Source of the DNA: Acidimicrobiaceae bacterium
GTDB taxonomy: Bacteria > Actinomycetota > Acidimicrobiia > Acidimicrobiales > MedAcidi-G1
Direction: 5' to 3'
Assembly: GCA_002713545.1 (NCBI GenBank)
Contig: PATJ01000019.1
Coordinates: 15,658-20,842 of the forward strand
DNA: 5,185 nt
Shown here: in pieces, positions 1-4,576 of the stretch
Layout of the letters: every line of letters starts with the position of its first letter
How positions within the stretch are numbered: the first letter of the stretch is position 1
Program-made: the position numbers and the translations under genes
The notes under the pieces: model-generated
The model's input: only the letters and a program-made list of their open reading frames with translations
Told to the model about the DNA's origin: nothing
The model's database searches: none

Positions 1-653
1 TCTGGAGTTCGCGCTAACACCAGTTGAATAATATTTTCAACTAACTCATGCTCTCCAAAAGTAATAAAGATTTTGGTTCCAAAAATTCTGTAAGTCCCAT
101 CTTCTTGGGGAACTGCTTTGGTAGTCAAAGCTCCAACGTCGGAACCGGCCTGAGGTTCAGTCAAATTCATTGTCCCGGACCATTCGCCGGCGACCAATTT
201 AGGCAAAAAAACTTCTTTTTGAGATTCGTCAGAAAAAGTGTGTAAGCAATCAATTGCGCCCGCCGTCAGCATCGGCCCCATAGACCATGCTCTGCTCGCT
301 GTCGCTAACAATTCCGTCAAAACAGTGTGAATGGCTAGTGGGAACCCGCCTCCTCCATAGTCTGGATCTTGCGAAATAGCTCCCCACCCGGCATCCACAA
401 AATGATCCCAGGCCTCTCCAAACTCTTCCGGCATAGTAACTACACCATCTGATACTGAGCATCCTTCTTGATCACCAATTTTATTAACAGGTGAAATTAC
501 TTCAGCTGCAAAACGTCCAAGCTCTTCAAGAACTCCATCAATTGTCTCGACATCTACGTGTTCAAAACCCGGTAGGTCACACAATCTACTTATATCACTA
601 ATCTCATTTAGAACTAGTCTGATATCGTTTAGAGGCGGTTTATATTCAGTCAT
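1..653 (-). CDS. Long-form acyl-CoA dehydrogenase, N-terminal part (3' end beyond window)
   Basis: This open frame has no stop from the ATG at 653 to the left edge, giving 217 residues; long-form relatives are roughly 580-600, so over half is missing. The enzyme oxidises an acyl-CoA to the 2-enoyl-CoA with FAD, in the cytoplasm. Visible marks are the start MTEYKPPLNDIRLVLNEI, typical of the long subfamily with an extra N-terminal helical segment, a glycine-rich stretch DYGGGGFP near residues 97-104, the acyl-CoA dehydrogenase signature NLTEPQAGSDVGA at 163-175, and GEHELVENIIQLVLAR near the edge. The last motif is shared with DmdC (3-methylmercaptopropionyl-CoA dehydrogenase) and mycobacterial FadE5-like enzymes, so the substrate is not fixed. 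The catalytic glutamate and C-terminal domain are not in view. There is no Shine-Dalgarno; TAACCT lies at -12 to -7 from the ATG, suggesting a leaderless transcript. Thymidine kinase lies 42 bases upstream on the same strand. Confidence 0.93.
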   Translation of the reverse strand, partial: MTEYKPPLNDIRLVLNEISDISRLCDLPGFEHVDVETIDGVLEELGRFAAEVISPVNKIGDQEGCSVSDGVVTMPEEFGEAWDHFVDAGWGAISQDPDYGGGGFPLAIHTVLTELLATASRAWSMGPMLTAGAIDCLHTFSDESQKEVFLPKLVAGEWSGTMNLTEPQAGSDVGALTTKAVPQEDGTYRIFGTKIFITFGEHELVENIIQLVLARTP

Positions 654-659
654 ATTTTT

Positions 660-665
660 AGGTTA
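660..665 (-). promoter_or_regulatory. Candidate leaderless -10 element of the acyl-CoA dehydrogenase gene
   Basis: Read on the minus strand this is TAACCT, matching TANNNT, placed exactly -12 to -7 from the ATG at 653. The six bases in between are all A or T and there is no purine-rich ribosome site. This is the arrangement known for leaderless actinobacterial transcripts. It suggests that the gene has its own promoter and does not depend only on read-through from thymidine kinase. No convincing -35 hexamer was seen. Confidence 0.45.
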
Positions 666-701
666 GCGAACTTGAAGTAAGACACGTTGCTCGTGCTAAC
701 C
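661..701. repeat. Inverted repeat between thymidine kinase and acyl-CoA dehydrogenase genes
   Basis: GGTTAGC at 661-667 is matched by its exact complement GCTAACC at 695-701. The right arm contains the thymidine kinase stop codon and the left arm overlaps the candidate -10 element of the next gene. Neither strand shows a T-tract after it, so a standard intrinsic terminator is unlikely. An operator, a 3'-end hairpin or chance are all possible. Confidence 0.35.
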
Positions 702-1343
702 GTTTGCTGATTTAACTTCTTTATGTGGTGCATGTATGGGAACAACTTGACGATCTGGACCCGAATCCCCATTCAACCAATGCTGGCGGCAACGAAGTTC
801 ATAAGTGACTTTTTGGTCTTCTGGATCGTCAACTACGACAAGATCACCATCGTAAACTTGTTTCCCTTCAAGCAACCTCGCATTATGTGTGGCCCTACGG
901 CCACACCAACAACGTGCTTCTACTTGCACTTCAATCCGCTCATCAGAGAGTTCCAACAGTCTTCTAGTTCCTTCAAAAAGTTCTCCTTGAAAAGAAGTGA
1001 GGAGCCCAAAAGCGTAAACTTCCGCGCCGATTTCATCAACAATTCGAGCTAATTGTTCTATTTGTTCAACTGAATAAAACTGCGCCTCATCGCAGATCAT
1101 ATAATCCAGAGATCCGTTTTTTTCTTTTTCCTTCAAGGCAAAATCGTAAAGATTGAAACCTGGAGAAACTTGAACGGCATCCGCGGAAACTCCCAGGGCG
1201 CTGGAGACTTTTCCACCCGCTCTATCTAACTGGCTGCAAAGAATACCAAACAAACCTCTCGAAGTGAGATTGTGATGGATCTGTAGAGCCAGAGTGCTTT
1301 TACCAGAACCCATGGTCCCGAAGGAAAATCGCAAAGAAGCCAT
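696..1343 (-). CDS. tdk: Thymidine kinase (type II, zinc-binding)
   Basis: The product phosphorylates thymidine to dTMP with ATP, the entry step of thymidine salvage in the cytoplasm. The 215-residue protein has the P-loop GTMGSGKST at 9-17, KVSS at 45-48, DEAQF at 85-89 with E86 the expected catalytic base, GLLTSFQGELF in the region that E. coli Tdk reads as GLRTDFRGELF, and four zinc ligands: C145 and C147 in CWCG, and C185 and H188 in CRQH. The Cys-x-Cys plus Cys-x2-His pattern matches E. coli-type Tdk and is not a defect. Length is normal for bacterial type II kinases. I chose the ATG at 1343; an in-frame TTG lies directly before it at 1346 and would add one residue. The gene is divergent from the reductase gene and may be read through into the acyl-CoA dehydrogenase gene. 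Confidence 0.96.
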   Translation of the reverse strand: MASLRFSFGTMGSGKSTLALQIHHNLTSRGLFGILCSQLDRAGGKVSSALGVSADAVQVSPGFNLYDFALKEKEKNGSLDYMICDEAQFYSVEQIEQLARIVDEIGAEVYAFGLLTSFQGELFEGTRRLLELSDERIEVQVEARCWCGRRATHNARLLEGKQVYDGDLVVVDDPEDQKVTYELRCRQHWLNGDSGPDRQVVPIHAPHKEVKSANG

Positions 1344-1352
1344 CAATACAGC

Positions 1353-1358
1353 ACTTTA
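1353..1358 (-). promoter_or_regulatory. Candidate -10 element of tdk
   Basis: On the minus strand this reads TAAAGT, fitting TANNNT. It ends 6 bases before the TTG at 1346 and 9 before the ATG at 1343, so transcription would begin at or very near the start codon. No clear Shine-Dalgarno is present. This is consistent with a leaderless or near-leaderless message, but a six-base AT-rich motif in AT-rich DNA is weak evidence. Confidence 0.3.
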
Positions 1359-1524
1359 AGACAACTTGAAACAACTAGAAATATTTCCATTGATACATTT
1401 ATACCTATTTTTAAAACCCAATCGAACGATAATACTCAAAATAAAGCAAATTATGAAATCTGAATCTTGTTCATTTTCATAAAATAATAAAGATTTCTAA
1501 ATCAGAAAATCTCAACAATTCCGA

Positions 1525-1530
1525 TACTGT
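1525..1530 (+). promoter_or_regulatory. Candidate leaderless -10 element of the RibD-like reductase gene
   Basis: TACTGT fits TANNNT and ends 7 bases before the ATG at 1538. No Shine-Dalgarno-like purine run lies between them. The spacing places the transcription start at or next to the A of the start codon. The -35 region shows no clear consensus. Confidence 0.45.
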
Positions 1531-1537
1531 CATTTGT

Positions 1538-2290
1538 ATGAAGCAGATCTTTCCAGAAGAAACTGAAGTAGACCCGATAGATGTTTACAACAATGACGTA
1601 AGAACGCCGTTAAATTCAAGACCTTGGATATTGCTGAATATGGTTAATTCTGTAGATGGTTTCATTTCCTTCGAAGGCAGAGCAGGAGGATTAAGCGGTT
1701 CAGCGGACAGAAATATCTATCAAATTATCAGAGGACTTGCGGACATTATTCTGGTTGGCGCAGGCACTGTCAGAGCTGAAAATTATAAAGCACCAAAAAC
1801 TCCTGAGGGTAAATTAGCCGAGTTTCGAGAATCCAGAGGACAGGAAAAACGTCCTAGAATAGCTGTTCTTTCTGGCGAGCTGAATCTTAACCCTGATATG
1901 GGTTTATTCGCTGAACGCCACCCAGAGGACAAACCTCCTCTTATCTATACTAAAAGTGAGTCACTTGAAAAAAATAGATCCCAATTTGCTACATCGTCAG
2001 AAATTATTGACTTTCCAGAAGAAGAATTGAATGTTTCAAGGGTCATCCATGACCTTTTCAACCAAGATGCAAAAATTGTTGTTTGCGAGGGTGGACCGAA
2101 TCTAAACGCACACTTACTAGCTGATGATTTAATAGATGAATTCTGTCTAAGCGTTTCTCCTAGAGCAGTCGGAGGAGAAAACCCTCCACCGTTTCTTAAC
2201 CACCCAGTTGATTCCCCTGTCGAACTATCCCTGAATCGAATACTGTTAGAAGAAGAATTTCTATTTTGTCGTTACCTAACAGTTAGGTAA
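1538..2290 (+). CDS. Stand-alone RibD C-terminal domain reductase (pyrimidine reductase/DHFR-like family)
   Basis: A 250-residue NADPH-dependent reductase of the RibD_C fold, without the N-terminal deaminase domain of bifunctional RibD. Motifs in order are NMVNSVDGFIS at 34-44, GGLSGSADR at 50-58, LVGAGTVRAENY at 72-83 (dinucleotide-binding side of the fold), CEGGPNLNAHLLADDLIDEF at 183-202 and SVSPRAVGG at 206-213. These fit the actinobacterial pyrimidine reductase family that includes M. tuberculosis Rv2671, for which dihydrofolate reductase activity has been reported. The real substrate here, a riboflavin precursor or dihydrofolate, cannot be told from sequence. It starts without a ribosome site behind a TANNNT element. 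The gene lies divergent to tdk and convergent with the LysM gene, 4 bases apart, and its stop codon sits in a perfect palindrome. No other riboflavin gene is in view. Confidence 0.88.
   Translation: MKQIFPEETEVDPIDVYNNDVRTPLNSRPWILLNMVNSVDGFISFEGRAGGLSGSADRNIYQIIRGLADIILVGAGTVRAENYKAPKTPEGKLAEFRESRGQEKRPRIAVLSGELNLNPDMGLFAERHPEDKPPLIYTKSESLEKNRSQFATSSEIIDFPEEELNVSRVIHDLFNQDAKIVVCEGGPNLNAHLLADDLIDEFCLSVSPRAVGGENPPPFLNHPVDSPVELSLNRILLEEEFLFCRYLTVR
2272..2290. repeat. Perfect palindrome covering the end of the reductase gene
   Basis: TTACCTAAC at 2272-2280 and GTTAGGTAA at 2282-2290 are exact reverse complements around a single central A. The sequence encodes the last residues of the reductase and ends with its TAA stop. 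It lies just past the stop of the convergent LysM gene, where RNA from either strand could fold into an 8-bp stem with a 3-base loop. A bidirectional transcript end is plausible, but no T-run follows on either strand and the stem is AT-rich, so strong intrinsic termination is doubtful. Confidence 0.6.
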
Positions 2291-2294
2291 AAGT

Positions 2295-2678
2295 TTATAA
2301 ACCTCTGTTAAGAACAATACGCTGCCCCGGTTGCAGATTTGAACCTCCAGTTACTTTTGCAAGCTCGTCAACCGTGTGTCGTATATCTGTACCTTCTGGA
2401 TTGAATTTGTCGGCGATTTCCCAAAGAGTGTCACCCGGTTGCACGATATACACCACTGGGTTTCCAGAAGCTTCAACCACTGAACCCCCGGGAACACCCT
2501 GAATTCGGCCAATAATTTCATTAGCCATTAAAACACTTAAAAATACGATCAATCCGACCATCGATAGAAAAGCTAAGCGACGACGTCGATAAACTTTTTG
2601 TGGTAAAGGCCTAGAAGAAAAGTCACGCAAAGCTGGGCGAGTAATGTCGTAGGAATTATAAATGACCGCTGTATTCAT
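2295..2678 (-). CDS. Membrane-anchored LysM protein, probable SOS cell-division inhibitor (YneA/DivS/ChiZ-like)
   Basis: The 127-residue protein has a short cytoplasmic N-terminus ending in RRRR (31-34), one transmembrane segment at about 35-53, a linker, and a C-terminal LysM domain at about 76-124 (starting VYIVQPGDTLWEIADKF, ending LQPGQRIVL) that should bind peptidoglycan outside the membrane. The size, the layout and above all the divergent position next to lexA match B. subtilis YneA, C. glutamicum DivS and M. tuberculosis Rv2719c/ChiZ, SOS-linked proteins that delay division or act on the septal wall. No separate hydrolase domain is visible, so enzymatic activity should not be assumed. 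The ATG at 2678 has a good ribosome site, AAAGGA, 7 bases upstream. LexA boxes in the shared upstream region make damage induction likely. The function is inferred from context and architecture, since these proteins are poorly conserved in sequence. Confidence 0.85.
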   Translation of the reverse strand: MNTAVIYNSYDITRPALRDFSSRPLPQKVYRRRRLAFLSMVGLIVFLSVLMANEIIGRIQGVPGGSVVEASGNPVVYIVQPGDTLWEIADKFNPEGTDIRHTVDELAKVTGGSNLQPGQRIVLNRGL

Positions 2679-2685
2679 GTATATA

Positions 2686-2691
2686 TCCTTT
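2686..2691 (-). promoter_or_regulatory. Ribosome binding site of the LysM gene
   Basis: On the minus strand this is AAAGGA, 7 bases before the ATG at 2678. It fixes the start and contrasts with the leaderless-looking genes to the left, as expected for a regulated gene with a 5' untranslated region. Confidence 0.7.
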
Positions 2692-2709
2692 CAAAGGGGT
2701 GTGACATAG

Positions 2710-2730
2710 CTGTTTTATAAGGAAAAACAG
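2710..2730. repeat. Dyad in the LysM gene promoter region
   Basis: CTGTTTT at 2710-2716 and AAAACAG at 2724-2730 are exact reverse complements with a 7-base spacer. On the minus strand the dyad contains TATAAA (2714-2719), the best -10 candidate for the LysM gene. It does not resemble a LexA box, so it could be a second operator, or chance in AT-rich DNA. Confidence 0.4.
2714..2719 (-). promoter_or_regulatory. Candidate -10 element of the LysM gene
   Basis: TATAAA on the minus strand would start RNA near 2707, giving a leader of about 29 bases that includes the AAAGGA ribosome site. No -35 hexamer at standard spacing is evident: TTGTCA lies 20 bases upstream and TTGACT only 9. LexA box 1 (2746-2759) lies immediately upstream of that TTGTCA. 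Confidence 0.35.
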
Positions 2731-2745
2731 TCAAATGCTTGACAA

Positions 2746-2759
2746 AGAACGTCTGTTCG
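2746..2759. promoter_or_regulatory. LexA (SOS) box 1
   Basis: AGAACGTCTGTTCG matches the Gram-positive/actinobacterial consensus CGAAC-N4-GTTCG with one mismatch at the first base. It is the box nearest the LysM gene and lies just upstream of that gene's likely promoter, so it is the best candidate for controlling it. Confidence 0.7.
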
Positions 2760-2760
2760 G

Positions 2761-2774
2761 GGAACATATGTGCG
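2761..2774. promoter_or_regulatory. Degenerate LexA-like box 2
   Basis: GGAACATATGTGCG has two departures from CGAAC-N4-GTTCG: the first base, and G for T in the right half-site. It begins one base after box 1 ends. It is the weakest of the four and may be a low-affinity site or not a site at all. Confidence 0.35.
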
Positions 2775-2775
2775 T

Positions 2776-2789
2776 CGTACAAGTGTTCG
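2776..2789. promoter_or_regulatory. LexA (SOS) box 3
   Basis: CGTACAAGTGTTCG departs from CGAAC-N4-GTTCG at one base, T for A in the left half-site. It covers the -35/spacer side of the lexA promoter, where bound repressor would hinder RNA polymerase. Confidence 0.55.
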
Positions 2790-2793
2790 TTCA

Positions 2794-2802
2794 TGGTATA
2801 AT
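2794..2802 (+). promoter_or_regulatory. lexA promoter: extended -10
   Basis: TGGTATAAT is a perfect TG-N-TATAAT extended -10. It predicts a transcription start near 2808-2810, inside LexA box 4, and a leader of about 39 bases. The -35 region at 17-bp spacing (around 2774-2779) is not consensus, which an extended -10 can tolerate. Confidence 0.7.
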
Positions 2803-2807
2803 CGTAT

Positions 2808-2821
2808 CGAACATTTGTTCG
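2808..2821. promoter_or_regulatory. LexA (SOS) box 4, perfect consensus
   Basis: CGAACATTTGTTCG is an exact match to CGAAC-N4-GTTCG, with symmetry extending two further bases each side (2806-2823). It covers the predicted lexA transcription start, the classic position for autorepression. Confidence 0.9.
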
Positions 2822-2831
2822 ATTGCAACTA

Positions 2832-2838
2832 AAAAAGG
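2832..2838 (+). promoter_or_regulatory. Ribosome binding site of lexA
   Basis: The purine run ending AAAAAGG lies 9 bases before the ATG at 2848, separated from it by an A/T-only stretch. It supports this start codon. Confidence 0.6.
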
Positions 2839-2847
2839 TTTTTTATT

Positions 2848-3492
2848 ATGAATGAAAATTCTCTAACGGAACGTCAAATACAAATACTCGAATTTATAGA
2901 TAGTGAATCCAGAGAACGAGGATTTCCACCTTCGGTTCGCGAGATCTGCAAAGCAGTAGGATTGACATCTCCTTCAACTGTGCACGCCCATCTAGCCAGT
3001 CTTCAAAAATTAGGCTACTTGCGTCGTTCTGACCCTGGTAAACCTCGAGCCATAGAAGTCTGCTTTGACCCGATAAGTGGTGCCGCTATTGACCGAGGAG
3101 CTGTCCAGCATGTTCCACTAGTTGGCGATGTGGCGGCAGGAGTCACAGTTTTCCGACAAGAAAATATAGAGGAATCCCTCCCCCTCCCAGCTGAATTTAC
3201 TGGTGGAGGAAATCTGTTCATGCTTAGAGTTAAAGGTGACTCAATGACTGGTGATGGAATACTCGACAATGACTACGTAGTTGTGAAATCGGAAACTTCT
3301 TCTAGTTCTGCAGATGAATTGCTTGTCGTCGAATTACCTGAAGCCGACGGAACTGTTGGAGTTAAACGCATTAAGAGGCAAGAAAGTAAAACCCTCGTTT
3401 GTTCTTCAAATCCAGATTTTGAAGACGTCGAGTACGAAGCGAATGAAGTAAAAATTATCGGCAAAGTAGTAACTGTTTTGAGGAAGATCTGA
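2848..3492 (+). CDS. lexA: LexA, SOS-response repressor
   Basis: The 214-residue protein represses DNA-damage genes as a dimer and cleaves itself when stimulated by RecA-ssDNA filaments. The N-terminal winged-helix domain spans about 1-70, starting at LTERQIQILEFI, with the recognition helix in TSPSTVHAHLASLQKLGYL (40-58). The self-cleavage site is A97-G98 in VGDVAAGVTVF. The catalytic pair is S132 in KGDSMTGDGILDND and K173 in VGVKRIKRQ, so the protease domain looks intact. Length and order of motifs are normal for the family. A perfect LexA box overlaps its own predicted transcription start, indicating autorepression. It is divergent from the LysM gene, and its 3' end faces dapE across 10 bases with no hairpin terminator visible. 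Confidence 0.98.
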   Translation: MNENSLTERQIQILEFIDSESRERGFPPSVREICKAVGLTSPSTVHAHLASLQKLGYLRRSDPGKPRAIEVCFDPISGAAIDRGAVQHVPLVGDVAAGVTVFRQENIEESLPLPAEFTGGGNLFMLRVKGDSMTGDGILDNDYVVVKSETSSSSADELLVVELPEADGTVGVKRIKRQESKTLVCSSNPDFEDVEYEANEVKIIGKVVTVLRKI

Positions 3493-3502
3493 GACTGCTT
3501 AG

Positions 3503-4558
3503 CTAGTTGCCCTCCAAGACTCTTTTAATTGTCCCAAAAGCAACTTCTAAATTTTCGCGCTCCACCCTCTCTTCGACCGTATGAGCCAGCGTCGCGTCAC
3601 CTGGGCCGAAGTTAATTGCTGGAATTCCTTGCTCAGAGAAAAAAGCTACGTCTGTCCAACCCAGTTTTGCACGAGTTTCAATACCCTCACCGATAGAAGC
3701 AAGCAGAGAATGGTCCATGCCGGGTAATGCAGCTGGCGCCATGTCTATCAGTTCGAGTGAATCCTCGTCTTCCATATGCGGCATAAGGAATTCTCTTACG
3801 TGACTTTCAGCTTCCTCAGAGTTTCGGTCCGGTGCATGTCGATGGTTTATAAGCAATGTCGCCATATCAGGTATTACATTGCCCGCTACTCCCCCCTCTA
3901 CGCCAACCGCTTGCAGCGCCTCACGGAACTGACAACCATCTATAAGAGGCTCTCGGTGTTCGTACTTTTCTAAAGCACCGAGCACACCACTTAGCCGGTG
4001 CACTGCGTTCCGACCCATCCACGGTCTTGCAGAATGTGCCCGTTCACCTTTAAAGCTCAATAAGAATCTCATTGTTCCTTGGCAACCTGCTTCGATCAAA
4101 GCACTTGTCGGCTCGCCCAGAACCGCTGCATCCCCAATTAATAGTTCAGGCGCTTTAGTGAAAATTTCTTTCAAACCGTTATGCTCACGTGCTACTTCTT
4201 CACGAGCGTAAAATACCCATGTTGCATCTATTTCATACTCTGTTACAGATCTAGCCAGTTCGAGCATTACAGCTATACCGCCTTTCATATCCGCGGTTCC
4301 CAGCCCCCAGCAAGTGTCGTTCTCAATCCTCGCCCCTGACTCTGTATCGCCAGGTACTGTGTCGGTGTGGCCTGCTAAAACTAGTCTTTGTTCTTTATTA
4401 AGGTTGGTTCTAGCTATCAAATTGTCGCCAACACGATCAATCGACAAATGAGGAACAGTACTTAGTTCTTTTTCGATCATTGAAACAAGTGGACCTTCTT
4501 CAAAGCTGACAGAAGGAATATCAACTAACTCTGCGGTTAATTCCAATAGGTCACGCAT
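3503..4558 (-). CDS. dapE: Succinyl-diaminopimelate desuccinylase, Gram-positive type (M20 metallopeptidase family)
   Basis: The enzyme hydrolyses N-succinyl-LL-2,6-diaminopimelate to LL-diaminopimelate and succinate, supplying lysine and peptidoglycan synthesis. The 351-residue chain shows the di-zinc M20 set: H64 and D66 in AGHTDTVP, bridging D90 in GLGTADMKGG, general base E120 and ligand E121 in YAREEVA, E149 in LGEPT, and H326 in NFGPGDATLAHT. The central segment from about 160 to 270 (beginning GCQGTMRFLLSFKGERAHSARPW) is the dimerisation lid domain. Residues and length fit the Gram-positive DapE branch (about 350 residues). M20 enzymes vary in substrate, but the preceding dapD, 18 bases away on the same strand, makes this assignment firm. 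The upstream sequence offers only a weak GGA about 12 bases before the ATG at 4558, so coupling to dapD translation is likely. Confidence 0.94.
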   Translation of the reverse strand: MRDLLELTAELVDIPSVSFEEGPLVSMIEKELSTVPHLSIDRVGDNLIARTNLNKEQRLVLAGHTDTVPGDTESGARIENDTCWGLGTADMKGGIAVMLELARSVTEYEIDATWVFYAREEVAREHNGLKEIFTKAPELLIGDAAVLGEPTSALIEAGCQGTMRFLLSFKGERAHSARPWMGRNAVHRLSGVLGALEKYEHREPLIDGCQFREALQAVGVEGGVAGNVIPDMATLLINHRHAPDRNSEEAESHVREFLMPHMEDEDSLELIDMAPAALPGMDHSLLASIGEGIETRAKLGWTDVAFFSEQGIPAINFGPGDATLAHTVEERVERENLEVAFGTIKRVLEGN

Positions 4559-4576
4559 GAATGTGGTGTCCGATAT

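Larger units (their letters stand above)
1347..1537. other. AT-rich divergent intergenic region between tdk and the reductase gene
   Basis: About 190 bases without a credible reading frame. The stretch is markedly richer in A and T than the flanking genes and must hold promoters in both directions. It includes a loose inverted repeat (AGATTTCT at 1491-1498 against AGAAAATCT at 1504-1512, with one bulged base). No LexA box, tRNA or recognisable riboswitch was found here. Confidence 0.6.

Noticed and set aside
48..462. Short open frames at 48-245 (plus) and 250-462 (minus) inside the acyl-CoA dehydrogenase
   Set aside because: They overlap a long frame with clear family motifs, have no recognisable domain and no ribosome site, and read as shadow frames.
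723..1052. 109-residue plus-strand frame antisense to thymidine kinase
   Set aside because: It lies wholly within the tdk coding region, whose motifs are intact. Its product resembles no family I know and it has no start signals.
1344..1346. TTG start codon for tdk one codon upstream of the ATG
   Set aside because: It adds only one residue. The ATG is the more common start and gives the usual family N-terminus, although the -10 spacing slightly favours the TTG.
1491..1512. AT-rich inverted repeat upstream of the reductase gene
   Set aside because: The match is imperfect (one bulge) and lies in very AT-rich DNA where such pairing arises easily. I mention it only in the intergenic description.
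1538..2290. Bifunctional RibD (deaminase-reductase)
   Set aside because: The zinc-binding cytidine deaminase-type domain with its HxE and PCxxC motifs is absent; only the reductase domain is present.
3015..3464. Two minus-strand frames antisense to lexA (3015-3269 and 3273-3464)
   Set aside because: They fall inside a fully conserved lexA frame and are low-complexity, Ser/Thr/Pro-rich shadows without start signals.
3493..3502. Intrinsic terminator between lexA and dapE
   Set aside because: The gap is only 10 bases and neither strand shows a stable stem followed by T residues.
3776..3973. 65-residue plus-strand frame within dapE
   Set aside because: It is antisense to the conserved lid-domain coding sequence, with no domain and no promoter.
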